From contig NZ_CP096883.1 in the NCBI RefSeq assembly GCF_023273895.1, positions 248,001 through 312,000 of the forward strand: 64,000 nt of DNA. The letters are read 5' to 3'. The position numbers and the translations under genes were made by a program. Source of the stretch: Sphingobacterium sp. PCS056. Its GTDB lineage: Bacteria > Bacteroidota > Bacteroidia > Sphingobacteriales > Sphingobacteriaceae. The stretch's first letter is position 1; each line of letters starts with the position of its first letter. Shown here piece by piece: positions 8,993 to 19,186 of this stretch. The notes below the pieces were generated by a model that worked only from the letters and a program-made list of their open reading frames with translations, was not told where the DNA came from and did no database searches.

Positions 8993-10843
8993 CTATTTTT
9001 TTAATTCAAACACGACCGTTTGATGAGGTTTTAATGTGATTTCTAGTGGTATATCTTGCTCTACCCCTTTTAAGATATTGTTCATTCGTGTTGCACCTCT
9101 CAGACTCTCTCTAAATCGAGCTAAAGGCAACTTGACTTCCTTATCATTGCAATTCATAAAAATGGAGACAACTTGAGTTTCATTAGACCTGAAATACGCA
9201 TATACGTTATGCTCAGGTACATAATGCTGAGTAGCTCCATACTGCAATACGGCATTATTCTTACGATAATTCGCTAACTTTTTAATATGATCGAACAGTT
9301 CATTTTCTGCATCAGATCGGCCTGAAGCATTAAATTTATTAACAGTATCCCCCACAAATCCACCTTTAAAATCTTCCCGAAGCAATCCATCTGGCTTATT
9401 GAAATTCTTCATCAATACTTCTGCACCATAATACATCTGTGGTATACCACGAGATGTCAGCAACCAAGAGAATGCAGATTTATATTTCTCTATGTCCTCT
9501 CCAACCACAGAGAAAAAACGATCCTTATCATGATTATCCAAGAAAATCACATTAGCTAATGGATTAGGATATTGATAATCCGAACCTAATGTTGCGTACA
9601 ATCTATTGGCACCATCTTTTTCATTATTCAAAGCTTCTCCAATAGCATAATTCATTTGAAAATCAGTGACACCATCAAGTTTTGTATCGATCGGTTGTCC
9701 AACACGCTGACCACCTAAAAAATAAGCTTGGTTAGGTACGGATTGTACCCATGTTTCACCAAAGAATGAAAACTGAGGATATTCCTTTTGAATAGCTGTT
9801 GTCCATTTTGCCATAAAAGCCAAATCATTGTATGGATAGGTGTCTATTCGAAACCCATCGATACCCGCATATTCAATCCACCAAATATGGCTCTGCAAAA
9901 TGTACTTTTGAACATATTCATTTTCTTGATTCATGTCGGGCATAGTCTCTACAAACCATCCTTTTTCCATTCGGTCTCGATCTGCAACAGCAGCATAGGG
10001 ATCGAAAATAGTCTGATCCTTATAAGTGGTTTGTGTAAAACTTGGCCACTCATGCAGCCATTCTTTAAAAGGTTTGTCGATTACAGTCCAGTGGTAAAGT
10101 CCAACATGATTCGGAACGACATCATGAACCAGTTTCATTTTACGTTTATGCAATTCCTCACCAAGTTTACGATAGGTCTCATTGGTTCCCAATCTTGGAT
10201 CAATCTGATAATTTTCGGTATTAGCATATCCATGATAAGAAGCCTGAGGCATATCATTGGTCAATACAGGTGTCAACCAAACAGAAGTAACCCCTAGATC
10301 GGCCAAATAATCCAAATGCTGAATAACACCATCGATGTCACCGCCATGACGGGCATACATCGAATCACGGTTTACTTGCATCTCCCGCAAACCTTTTACC
10401 TGATCATTTTCTTTGTTCCCATTTGCAAAGCGATCCGGCATGATTAAGTAAATCAGATCTTCCGCCTGGATACCTTGAGCTTTCACGATAGAAGCATCTC
10501 TATTTTTTAACTCATAATCATATCGTCCTACTAACTTATTATTTTCATAAAATTCAATCGGATACAAACCCGCAGTAGCACCAGACTCAACGACCAGATC
10601 TAGAAATAAATAATTAGCATTTTCAACTGGATTAGTTTTGATCAAGGTTAAGCCTTTCATCTGGATTTTAACCTTGCTCTTTCCAATATTTTTACCATAA
10701 ATAATCAACTGTAAATCAGAAGATTTCATACCGACCCACCAATGCAAAGGTTCGACTCTTTGAATAGAAAAATCACCTTGAGCAAAGGCATAAGAAAGCT
10801 GAAGTAGTATAAAAACACTACTTAACAATAGACGTATCATCAT
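8993..10843 (-). CDS. GH13 neopullulanase/cyclomaltodextrinase-type alpha-amylase
   Basis: This 616-residue enzyme has a signal peptide (MMIRLLLSSVFILLQLSYAFA), an N-terminal cyclomaltodextrinase-N beta domain (to about 120) and a GH13 barrel. The barrel shows DVVPNHVG, GIDGFRIDTYPYND (nucleophile Asp), FFGETWVQ (acid/base Glu) and FLDNHDKDRF (third Asp). A C-terminal beta domain ends in ITLKPHQTVVFELKK. It corresponds to the periplasmic SusA-type enzyme that cuts imported maltooligosaccharides to maltose or glucose, which fits the maltose transporter and phosphorylase downstream. Exact cleavage specificity cannot be read from sequence. It overlaps no gene; the gap to susE is 46 nt. Confidence 0.92.
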   Translation of the reverse strand: MMIRLLLSSVFILLQLSYAFAQGDFSIQRVEPLHWWVGMKSSDLQLIIYGKNIGKSKVKIQMKGLTLIKTNPVENANYLFLDLVVESGATAGLYPIEFYENNKLVGRYDYELKNRDASIVKAQGIQAEDLIYLIMPDRFANGNKENDQVKGLREMQVNRDSMYARHGGDIDGVIQHLDYLADLGVTSVWLTPVLTNDMPQASYHGYANTENYQIDPRLGTNETYRKLGEELHKRKMKLVHDVVPNHVGLYHWTVIDKPFKEWLHEWPSFTQTTYKDQTIFDPYAAVADRDRMEKGWFVETMPDMNQENEYVQKYILQSHIWWIEYAGIDGFRIDTYPYNDLAFMAKWTTAIQKEYPQFSFFGETWVQSVPNQAYFLGGQRVGQPIDTKLDGVTDFQMNYAIGEALNNEKDGANRLYATLGSDYQYPNPLANVIFLDNHDKDRFFSVVGEDIEKYKSAFSWLLTSRGIPQMYYGAEVLMKNFNKPDGLLREDFKGGFVGDTVNKFNASGRSDAENELFDHIKKLANYRKNNAVLQYGATQHYVPEHNVYAYFRSNETQVVSIFMNCNDKEVKLPLARFRESLRGATRMNNILKGVEQDIPLEITLKPHQTVVFELKK

Positions 10844-10889
10844 TCAATAAAAGTTTATAGAAATGGGGAGCCATATGCTCCCCATAGTA

Positions 10890-11870
10890 TTAGTTTTTAG
10901 AAATTTTTGCTGAATAGCCCGAAGCTGTTCGTGACAGTTCAATATCATATTTGCCAGCTGTAGCAATAGCTATATTGGCACCATCTTGTTGCAAAGAAGA
11001 GAGTTCCCCACCGATATTAATGATCCAATCATCATTCATTCGGAATTTCAATTCACCGACAGTTAGGTTTACGGTCAATTTCCATGTATAGATGCCTTTA
11101 CTCCCCACAAACTTCATGTCGGTATCACTATCCCAACCATTTGGGGTTGCACTACCAATAACACCCCATGTTGATTTTAACAATTCATAGGTTTTAGCTT
11201 CGGCATCCATTCGGATTCTATAAAAATCATCCGATGCAACCGTAATATTACCCGCATCAGCACTTTGTAATAAAGTACCATCAGATGTTCCTTTTCCAAA
11301 TGCATCTGTCCAATCCACATTAGTCGGTAAAAATTTGAATCCAGAACCATCGACAGTGACATACTCATAGACTTCAAACTTTGATTTACTGTCCTTATCG
11401 TATAGCGTCATCGGAATCGAAAGTGTTGGCTCCCATCCTGAAGCAATAGACCCCCCAACAACAAACATTTGCGGATTACTTTCTGTAAAAGTAATTGGTT
11501 TTGTTTTTTCGATGACTTGACCCTCCGAAGTATATGAAATCTTCAATAGGGCATCACCGATCCAAGATACTTGATTGGGAATATCAAATTCTTTTGAAAC
11601 AATAAAGGTGTTCGGATCAACAGTAATATTTTCAGTCATTAAAGCTTCACCGGCCGCTACCGGCACAATCGAGAATGTAAAATCCGTAACCTGATTAGCG
11701 ATAAAACCAACTTTCAACTTTTTACCGACTTGAATGGTCGAAACCGTATTTTCATTGATCGACACGATTGGCACATCAGTACCGTGTTCTACTTTTTTAC
11801 AAGAGTATAAAAGAGAAGAAGTACCCATAACTAAAACTAATAGCAATCGAAATATAGTAGACATTTTCAT
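10890..11870 (-). CDS. susE: SusE-type starch-binding outer-membrane lipoprotein
   Basis: This 326-residue lipoprotein has lipobox LLYSC (Cys24). Residues 35-130 form an Ig-like SusE domain, followed by two similar carbohydrate-binding modules: MFVVGGSIASGWEPTLSIPM at about 137 and WGVIGSATPNGWDSDTDMKF at about 237. Both carry the Trp typical of starch-binding CBMs. SusE/SusF proteins sit on the cell surface and hold starch near SusC/SusD. The position directly after susD and the modular pattern support the assignment; I cannot distinguish SusE from SusF by function, but the single copy and N-terminal domain favour SusE. Confidence 0.87.
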   Translation of the reverse strand: MKMSTIFRLLLVLVMGTSSLLYSCKKVEHGTDVPIVSINENTVSTIQVGKKLKVGFIANQVTDFTFSIVPVAAGEALMTENITVDPNTFIVSKEFDIPNQVSWIGDALLKISYTSEGQVIEKTKPITFTESNPQMFVVGGSIASGWEPTLSIPMTLYDKDSKSKFEVYEYVTVDGSGFKFLPTNVDWTDAFGKGTSDGTLLQSADAGNITVASDDFYRIRMDAEAKTYELLKSTWGVIGSATPNGWDSDTDMKFVGSKGIYTWKLTVNLTVGELKFRMNDDWIINIGGELSSLQQDGANIAIATAGKYDIELSRTASGYSAKISKN

Positions 11871-11890
11871 AATTTCTATTCATTTAAAAA

Positions 11891-13447
11891 TTAATAACCA
11901 GGATTTTGATCCAATTTATTATTATTGGCTCTTGCTCTTGCTGGAATAGGAAACAGTCGTTTATAAGTTTCGCCAGGATTAGCGGGTTTAAACAACTGAG
12001 CATCTTCCCATCTTCCAAACCGAATCATATCTGTTCTTCTAGTCAATTCAAAAGTAAACTCCAAGGCACGTTCTTTATAAATAGCATCCAAAGTCAATGT
12101 ACTAGCCGTAAAATGTTTCTCCGGATTAACTGGGAAAGCACGTTTGCGAACTTGATTGGCCGCATCGACAGCTTGAGCAACACTTGCTGCTGTAGCTCCT
12201 CTCAAAACAGCTTCCGCTTTCATCAGCAGCACATCTGCAAGACGAAATACCACCACATCATTGCCTGCATTATTACTAATTTGGTTCTTATCTGGATAAT
12301 ATTTGATACAACGTGCTCCTGCCAATCTACCTACATCGTCTGCTCCGCCAATATCAAAATCAGAACCCGGTAATAAGGTATACGCATAGGGATCTAACAC
12401 CACATTCAATCCATTATAATTCAACGGTTGTCCAGTAGAGTTATATTGTTGGCCATATAGCCATTGCTTTTTACGATTATCAGCTTGATCAAACAAATCA
12501 AAATATGCAGGTTGTGCACTCCATCCATTCCAAGGATTTATACTCAACTCAAAGGTTTGGCGATGAGCATAATGTAGTACACGGTTAAATAAAGTGTTTC
12601 CTGTCGCGCGAGAAGCATCATAAGGAATAGAAAAAATCGGTTCAGGATTTGATGCTCCATTATCGGGTTTAAACTGTGTCAGAAAATCATTTTCCAAAGC
12701 ATACTTGCCAGAATTAATAACAGCATTGCTATGTTCCACCACCTTATTCCAATTAGCAGTACCACTATAAACCTGCGCATTTAAATACAGTTTTGCTAAT
12801 AAGGTATGTGCAAACCATTTGGTCGGTCGACCATAAGTAGCTTCCGTCTTTTCTTCACTCAAGTTGGCCAAGTTTTCTTCTAGGTCCTGTACAATAAATT
12901 GGTAAACTTCTGCCCGAGGTTTAGTCGCTGGCAATTCTGTACCAGTATCAAAACTGGTTACTAAAGGAATATTTCCATAAGCATCCATCATCAAGAAATA
13001 ATACCAGGCACGCATGGCTTTTATTTCAGAAACAGTCTGTGCCTTTGTACTCGATTCTGGAGATTGTTCCAAAATACTGAGTACACGATTACAAGTACCA
13101 ATAGCATTAAAACCCCAATCCCAATTATTTTGAACAACTTCATGCGATGCTGACCAAGTGTGATAGTGCATATCACGCCATTTACCACCGTCAAACCAAT
13201 CCCCACCCCTTGTTGGGATAATCACTTCGTCCGAACCCGCTGTCTGCAGACTAAAGTAATTGTCAAAATATCCTCTTGCGCTTGTATATACAGGACCTGT
13301 TACAGCAATAAATTGTTCTGGAGTTTTAGGAAATGTATCTTCTGTATATGCTGAATACATCTTATCGTCAAATTTGGTACAAGATTGTCCTGCTACCAAT
13401 AGTCCGGCAAATAAGAATAAATTAATTTTATTGAATCTCTTTTTCAT
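11891..13447 (-). CDS. susD: SusD/RagB family nutrient-binding lipoprotein
   Basis: This 518-residue surface lipoprotein has signal and lipobox VAGQSC (Cys23). The body shows the SusD TPR-like pattern: NAIGTCNRVL, EIKAMRAWYYFLMMDAYGNIP, FAHTLLAKLYLNAQVY and, near the C-terminus, FRLADVLLMKAEAVLRG and ERALEFTFELTRRTDMIRFG. It forms the lid over the SusC channel and binds maltooligosaccharides. Order and spacing (19 nt to susC, 20 nt to susE) are those of a normal SusCD pair. The starch substrate follows from the two amylases and maltose genes in the operon. Confidence 0.95.
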   Translation of the reverse strand: MKKRFNKINLFLFAGLLVAGQSCTKFDDKMYSAYTEDTFPKTPEQFIAVTGPVYTSARGYFDNYFSLQTAGSDEVIIPTRGGDWFDGGKWRDMHYHTWSASHEVVQNNWDWGFNAIGTCNRVLSILEQSPESSTKAQTVSEIKAMRAWYYFLMMDAYGNIPLVTSFDTGTELPATKPRAEVYQFIVQDLEENLANLSEEKTEATYGRPTKWFAHTLLAKLYLNAQVYSGTANWNKVVEHSNAVINSGKYALENDFLTQFKPDNGASNPEPIFSIPYDASRATGNTLFNRVLHYAHRQTFELSINPWNGWSAQPAYFDLFDQADNRKKQWLYGQQYNSTGQPLNYNGLNVVLDPYAYTLLPGSDFDIGGADDVGRLAGARCIKYYPDKNQISNNAGNDVVVFRLADVLLMKAEAVLRGATAASVAQAVDAANQVRKRAFPVNPEKHFTASTLTLDAIYKERALEFTFELTRRTDMIRFGRWEDAQLFKPANPGETYKRLFPIPARARANNNKLDQNPGY

Positions 13448-13466
13448 AACTAACTGTGATTAAAAG

Positions 13467-16451
13467 TTAAAAAGCTAATTTTACACCTAACAAGAACGAT
13501 CTTGTTTTTGGATAATAATTTCTATTATCAACGCCAGGCGCTAAACCACTTAAACTTACCTCAGGATCTACACCCGAATATTTGGTTATCGTGAACAGAT
13601 TTTGTCCTGACACATACAATCGTGCATTTTTAAAATATTTAGATTCCTTCACATTAAACGAATAACCCAATGTGGCGTTATCTAATCTTAAGAATGAACC
13701 ATCTTCGATAAATCTGCTAGAAGCAATTAATGGTGTTTCAAATATGCCTTCTTCAACTGCATCTTTAGAGATATTGGTCACATTAGCCTGTTGTAGACGG
13801 CTTAGATCAGCACGTGTAGCATTAAAAATTTGATTGCCATACATACCACGTAAGAAGAAGTTCAAATCCCAGTTTTTATATTGAAAACTATTATTCCAAC
13901 CATAGGTAAATTTAGGAAGTGCGTGTCCCATCACCATATAATCATCAGGTGCCGAAATCTGATCTTGTGTTACAAGTTCACCCGATGGTTTTTGATAAAT
14001 TGTTTTCTTGGCAGTTGCATCATAACCGATGTAATTAGCCACATAAAATGTTCCCAAAGCCTGACCTGGTAAAACAATTGCTGCCGTTTGACCTGTCCAG
14101 CCATCAAGACCAATACTTCCTTCATAACGCTCTGATACACCAATATTTTCAATATTAGAAGATAATGATCCAACCTTATTCACATTACGGGCAAAGTTGA
14201 CTGTTGTATTGTATGAAAAATTACTATTGCGATAAACCATCGCATTTAAAGTGATCTCCACACCTTTATTGCTCATACTTGCTCCATTAGCCAATAAACG
14301 ATTGAACTGATAAGGTGGCGATGGTACATCATACTCATACAATAAGTCTTTCGTTTCTTTATTGTAATATTCAATGCTACCACCCAAACGACCTCTCCAG
14401 AGTTCAAAATCCAATCCTGCATTAAACATGGATGTACTTTCCCATTTTAAATCCGGATTTTCATTTTGGTTCACACCATAAGCATTCATCCAATTACCGT
14501 TATAGAGAAATTGACCATTTTGAGGACCGAAAATAATAATCTGACGATATGGATCTATATTCTGATTTCCCGAGATACCGTACCCAGCACGTAACTTTAA
14601 TTCGCTGAATAAATCTTGGTCTTGCATAAAGCTTTCTCTGCTAATTCTCCAAGCTCCAGAAACCGAAGGAAATGTCGCCCATCTATTATTCTTTCCAAAT
14701 TTTGATGAACCATCACGGCGTACAGAAGCACTTAATAAGTATTTTTCATCATAATTGTATCCCACACGACCATAAACTGAAATCAATAAAGACTCCAAAA
14801 TATATGGATAGGTACTATAAGGATTATAACCATCTGGCAATGTGCCTAAATTTAGATTGTTACCCCCTAGATCGTCAGACATAAATCCTACAGAAGAAGC
14901 AACAACTCCATCATTATTTTTTGTTTTCTGATAAGAATAACCAGCCATCGCATCGAAAGAATGAAGATTCTTGGTCACATTGTAATTAACATAAGATTCG
15001 AAAATTTTATCGATATTTTTCAGATTTGAACGCTCCGCAAAACCCCTGCCCAATGCTTTCGAATCAAAGTCAGTCCGATGCATATAATATTTCTTATCAA
15101 ATTGATTTTGCTGATAAGAGATGACATTAGTCCAGGTCAATCCCTTGAAAATAGTAAGGTCAGCTTTCAAACTGGCGAGTAAAGTGTTGTTATTTCGTTC
15201 TTCATCACGCTGGTTCAACATCGCTACCGGATTGAAATAATTTGTTCTTCCTGGTACCTGAAAATACCCTTCATAAGTGGCGTAAGCGGCATCATCTGAA
15301 CGTACTGGTGAAGTTGGTAGATAACGAGCTGCTCCATTAAAAATGCCGTAGTCCACATGGTTAGATTTGTTCATGCTATTAGCAACATTAAGCGCTAGTT
15401 TTAAGCGATCATCAAATGCATTTTGATCGATACCAACACGAGCAACCACTCTTTCCAGATCGCTTCTTTTCACAATACCTTGATTATTAAAATAATTAAC
15501 AGAAGCATTGTATCGTGTACCTTCAGAACCTCCTGTTAGCGATAAATTGTGATTATGAGAAACTCCCGTGCGTGTTATCTCATCCTGCCAATCGGTATCA
15601 AACCCCGTCTCAGAAGCAGCGACTGTTAATCCATTGTCTGCTACAAATTGCTTATGCTCAGCAGCACTTAGCACATTCACACGATTTGCAACACGTTCAA
15701 TAGCAGCATATCCACTATAAGCCAAAACAGGTTTACCGGCCTTACCACGTTTTGTCGTCACGAAAATAACGCCATTTGCGGCACGTGATCCATAAATTGC
15801 AGTGGAAGAAGCATCCTTCATCACATCCATCGATACAATATCATCCGGTGCTACCAATTCAATATTAGCACCTACAACTCCATCGATGACATACAAGGGA
15901 GCAGAACTCGCAGTCAATGAAGATGGGCCACGCAGTTGAATTGTTGATGCTGCCGTAGGATCTCCACCCGATCTATTCACTGTTAAACCTGCTACTTTAC
16001 CGGCCAATAACTGATCCGGAGAACTGACCACACCTGTATTAAATTCTTTAGGACCTACACTAGAGATAGAACCTGTAATTTGTTTTTTCTTGGCCACACC
16101 GTAACCAATCACAACAACTTCTTCTAAATCACTTGTGCTCGAACTCAATGTAAAATTCAAGACATTTGCACCGCTAACAATCTGAATGGGTAAATCCATG
16201 GAATTATAACCAATCATGTTGACAGTGACAGTCGTCTTACCTAAAGGTACTTGACTAATCTTATACTCCCCGTTTTGATTTGTTGCTGTCGAAATTGGAC
16301 TTCCTTTGATGATAATAGTTGCTCCAAGCAGTACTTCCCCTTTATTATCCACCACCTTACCTGAAAGTGAAGAGTTTTGAGAAAAAGCATTCACCCAAAG
16401 CATCATCAAAAGACCAAAGGTCATTACAGCTCGTAATGTAAATTTGCTCAT
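13467..16451 (-). CDS. susC: SusC/RagA TonB-dependent outer-membrane transporter
   Basis: This 994-residue protein has a signal peptide (to about residue 24), an N-terminal CarboxypepD-regulatory-like domain (about 27-105: SGKVVDNKGEVLLGATI), a TonB box region (LEEVVVIGYGVAKKKQITGS), a plug domain (about 120-225, with LLAGKVAGLTVNRSGGDP and SAPLYVIDGV) and a 22-strand barrel ending in FLLGVKLAF with the required terminal Phe. It imports maltooligosaccharides across the outer membrane with energy from TonB. Length is normal. It starts 21 nt after the stop of the surface amylase gene. Confidence 0.96.
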   Translation of the reverse strand: MSKFTLRAVMTFGLLMMLWVNAFSQNSSLSGKVVDNKGEVLLGATIIIKGSPISTATNQNGEYKISQVPLGKTTVTVNMIGYNSMDLPIQIVSGANVLNFTLSSSTSDLEEVVVIGYGVAKKKQITGSISSVGPKEFNTGVVSSPDQLLAGKVAGLTVNRSGGDPTAASTIQLRGPSSLTASSAPLYVIDGVVGANIELVAPDDIVSMDVMKDASSTAIYGSRAANGVIFVTTKRGKAGKPVLAYSGYAAIERVANRVNVLSAAEHKQFVADNGLTVAASETGFDTDWQDEITRTGVSHNHNLSLTGGSEGTRYNASVNYFNNQGIVKRSDLERVVARVGIDQNAFDDRLKLALNVANSMNKSNHVDYGIFNGAARYLPTSPVRSDDAAYATYEGYFQVPGRTNYFNPVAMLNQRDEERNNNTLLASLKADLTIFKGLTWTNVISYQQNQFDKKYYMHRTDFDSKALGRGFAERSNLKNIDKIFESYVNYNVTKNLHSFDAMAGYSYQKTKNNDGVVASSVGFMSDDLGGNNLNLGTLPDGYNPYSTYPYILESLLISVYGRVGYNYDEKYLLSASVRRDGSSKFGKNNRWATFPSVSGAWRISRESFMQDQDLFSELKLRAGYGISGNQNIDPYRQIIIFGPQNGQFLYNGNWMNAYGVNQNENPDLKWESTSMFNAGLDFELWRGRLGGSIEYYNKETKDLLYEYDVPSPPYQFNRLLANGASMSNKGVEITLNAMVYRNSNFSYNTTVNFARNVNKVGSLSSNIENIGVSERYEGSIGLDGWTGQTAAIVLPGQALGTFYVANYIGYDATAKKTIYQKPSGELVTQDQISAPDDYMVMGHALPKFTYGWNNSFQYKNWDLNFFLRGMYGNQIFNATRADLSRLQQANVTNISKDAVEEGIFETPLIASSRFIEDGSFLRLDNATLGYSFNVKESKYFKNARLYVSGQNLFTITKYSGVDPEVSLSGLAPGVDNRNYYPKTRSFLLGVKLAF

Positions 16452-16472
16452 AATGTAATTGATTTTTATTGT

Positions 16473-19064
16473 TTAGTTTATTAATTTAGTTTTACTTAAA
16501 AGATAATAATTACCAGGCTTAATTATAATATGATCATTTTGAACCCAATTTAGATTTGATTGAGCCATATTATCATACCAATTCCCCGCTAAGCCTGCTG
16601 TTATTTGAAATTGTCTATTCATGGTATCAAAATTTCCGACAACAAATATGGTCTGATGACCATCAGTCATCAGATAATATTTTAATCCCTCTTGCAGTGA
16701 AGACGATAATAATCTTGCTTTTCTAAAAATTGGATTTGCTCTTTTCAACTGGATCAATTTTGCATAATGATCAAATAAACGTTTACGTGAGACATTTGCT
16801 AAATAATCCCATTTCAGTGGTTTTTCACCTGTCCGACCATTTTCATCAATCGATACATCATAACCAAACTCACCAAATTGCCAGATCATTTTAGGTCCAG
16901 GACTAGCTAGCAAAAATGTTGCAGCCACTTGGGTTCGCTCTAATGCCGTTGTAAGATCCTTTACAGAATAGGATCCATCCACATAACCATATTGCGCATT
17001 CTTAAACTGAATACGTTCCTCATCATGTGATTCCATATAAGTCACCATATTAGGTGTTTGAAAACCATGAGATTCAGCAAATAATCTACTTAGATCCGAT
17101 TTTGAACCATTATTATAGCCCATTGTTGCTTCATTAAAAGTTCCATTTAAATTATTCCACAACAACATCCCCTCCGCAGCCAGTTCTTGCTCCTCTTGAT
17201 CAGAACCAAAATGTTCCAATATGACGTAGCAACTTGGATCAAGAGTTTTAAGATAATCATGATAATTTTTCCAAATCAAAACCCGACTAGCATCATAGGC
17301 AGACCAAGAGCCGACGTTACTATCTGAAGTACCCGTATTTTGCTGTGTAAATCCCTTTGATAAATCAAAACGAAAACCATCAATCTTAAATTCTTGGATC
17401 CAATACTTCAAGACATCCTTCACAAACGTCTGTGTATAGGAACTTTCATGATTAAAATCATACCCTACATTAAAAGGATGGGTCGGCGTCCTATTAAACC
17501 AGATATTATTTGAATTTGATGTTTGCCCTTGAAAATACAGCTGAGCCAATGGTGATTGTCCAAAAGCATGATTAAGCACCACATCTAGGATTACCGCGAT
17601 ACCTTCCTCATGAAGATGATCTACGAGACTCTTCAGTTCATGCGCACGACCATAATACTTATCCAATGCCAAATGATAAGAAGGATTGTAACCCCAACTT
17701 GAATTCCCTTCACTTTCCTGAACAGGCATCAATTCGACAGCATTAATACCCAGTCGTTTCAAATAAGGAATTGAATCGCGGATAGCATTAAAATTATGTG
17801 GTTTTGAAAAATCACGCGTGAGCAACTCATAGATGACTAGATCATAAGGATTTGGTTTATTAAAATGCTCTACTTTCCAAGGATACTCCGCACGATTCAA
17901 TTCTAATATACTGACCTGACCTGTCGTCTGCTGTATTGGATATGACGGTAAGTCAGCAATTGAACTTCCTAGACTACTGTCATATAGGGGATCTAAAACC
18001 AGATTGCTGTATGGATCAGCTATTCTTAATTGACCGTCAATTAAGAATTGATAAGCATACTTTTTTGAAAAATCGAGATCATTTAAGGTCAACCACCACG
18101 TATTTCCATCAGGTGTCTGTTTCAATACGTAGGTTGATTCCGGTTGAAAATTATTAAAACTGCCTAATAAAAATATAGTTGATTTACCTGGAGCTGTTAC
18201 AGCAAAACTCACTGTCTTTTTTTGCCTGTCGATCGTTACACCATTCTTATTGATACCAGCTGGTAATGCTGCAATTTCAGCTTTATCATTAACAAATACC
18301 TGTAATTGTCTTACGAATTTCTTTCCATTGACTTCAATACGAGCAGTTATCAGATGCAAACCAACAGTAGCAAATTTACATTTAAATGTTTGATGCAATG
18401 CACCATTCATACTTTCTTGCTCAACCTCATCAATACTCATAGAAAGTTTACCCGCTACTGTGGACAACACCTCAATAGCGAGCTCTTCATTTATTAAATA
18501 AGCATCTTTTTCCGCTTTTAACAAATATGTAGGTTGCGTGTAAGGTTTTAAAAATCGAATATTCGTTTCACCTTTTGTGGCTATGTCAACATACATATCC
18601 GAACCATCTTTATTTCTTTGAACTTTAGTCCCATCAGCATTTCGTAGCAATAACGCGATTTTAATAACCTGACTACTGCTAATTCCTTTAAAGACCTGAC
18701 TCGGATTGATCGTAATGCTATACCTACCATCTGTTTGACGAGTCAGTTTATAGGCATCTTCATTTTTTGACCAATCTGTTGCAACTTCCTTCCAATCATG
18801 CTGATCTTTACTATTGGATGTGATAAGACCGATATGTAGATACAGCGGACCATCAGTGGAGACCAATGCGCTATTACCCTTATTGACATCAAAAAAGAAA
18901 GTAATTGATTCATCCCAATAATTAAATAGTTTATTGGTTGTTAGTAAGCCGACCTCACTTGGAGCTATTCCTTCATCTACGACTATAGCACTAGGATTAT
19001 TTTTTTTACATCCAAAAAAAATAATCGATATACTGAAAAATACATAAATAAAGTAATGTTTCAT
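16473..19064 (-). CDS. Surface GH13 alpha-amylase/pullulanase-type lipoprotein
   Basis: This 863-residue lipoprotein has lipobox FFGC (Cys19). Two N-terminal beta domains (about 30-280) precede a CBM48-like module (about 285-370: FLLGSFNNFQPES, YAYQFLIDGQLRIADPYSN). The GH13 barrel (about 400-760) shows DVVLNHAFG, IDGFRFDLSKGF (nucleophile Asp), VILEHFG (acid/base Glu) and MESHDEERI. A small C-terminal domain follows. CBM48 modules are common in isoamylase/pullulanase-like enzymes, so branch-point or mixed activity is possible. It is the first gene of the operon and the likely surface starch degrader, in the place SusG has in Bacteroides. The start is preceded by AAGGAG only 2 nt away, unusually close. 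Confidence 0.88.
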   Translation of the reverse strand: MKHYFIYVFFSISIIFFGCKKNNPSAIVVDEGIAPSEVGLLTTNKLFNYWDESITFFFDVNKGNSALVSTDGPLYLHIGLITSNSKDQHDWKEVATDWSKNEDAYKLTRQTDGRYSITINPSQVFKGISSSQVIKIALLLRNADGTKVQRNKDGSDMYVDIATKGETNIRFLKPYTQPTYLLKAEKDAYLINEELAIEVLSTVAGKLSMSIDEVEQESMNGALHQTFKCKFATVGLHLITARIEVNGKKFVRQLQVFVNDKAEIAALPAGINKNGVTIDRQKKTVSFAVTAPGKSTIFLLGSFNNFQPESTYVLKQTPDGNTWWLTLNDLDFSKKYAYQFLIDGQLRIADPYSNLVLDPLYDSSLGSSIADLPSYPIQQTTGQVSILELNRAEYPWKVEHFNKPNPYDLVIYELLTRDFSKPHNFNAIRDSIPYLKRLGINAVELMPVQESEGNSSWGYNPSYHLALDKYYGRAHELKSLVDHLHEEGIAVILDVVLNHAFGQSPLAQLYFQGQTSNSNNIWFNRTPTHPFNVGYDFNHESSYTQTFVKDVLKYWIQEFKIDGFRFDLSKGFTQQNTGTSDSNVGSWSAYDASRVLIWKNYHDYLKTLDPSCYVILEHFGSDQEEQELAAEGMLLWNNLNGTFNEATMGYNNGSKSDLSRLFAESHGFQTPNMVTYMESHDEERIQFKNAQYGYVDGSYSVKDLTTALERTQVAATFLLASPGPKMIWQFGEFGYDVSIDENGRTGEKPLKWDYLANVSRKRLFDHYAKLIQLKRANPIFRKARLLSSSLQEGLKYYLMTDGHQTIFVVGNFDTMNRQFQITAGLAGNWYDNMAQSNLNWVQNDHIIIKPGNYYLLSKTKLIN

Positions 19065-19092
19065 AACTCCTTATAATTGGTACACTTAAAAA

Positions 19093-19106
19093 TGGGAACG
19101 TTCCCA
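19093..19106. promoter_or_regulatory. LacI-family operator, proximal copy
   Basis: The 14-bp perfect palindrome TGGGAACGTTCCCA has the central CG typical of LacI-family operators. It lies 29 bp before the start codon of the first operon gene, where a bound repressor would block initiation or early elongation. A second copy with the same core lies 98 bp upstream, centre to centre. The binding protein is inferred to be the LacI-type regulator encoded next door. Confidence 0.85.
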
Positions 19107-19118
19107 ATACTTGGTATA

Positions 19119-19126
19119 AAAAGATA
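19119..19126 (-). promoter_or_regulatory. Candidate -7 box of the starch operon
   Basis: TATCTTTT on the minus strand differs from the Bacteroidota -7 consensus TAnnTTTG at one base. It lies between the two operators and would start transcription just ahead of the proximal operator. No good TTTG -33 element is seen at 18-20 bp, so the promoter may be weak or assigned wrongly. Confidence 0.4.
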
Positions 19127-19186
19127 GCCTATTCGAAAAATATACTATAAATTAAAAGCAAAAATCCCTTTACAATTGGTAATCTC

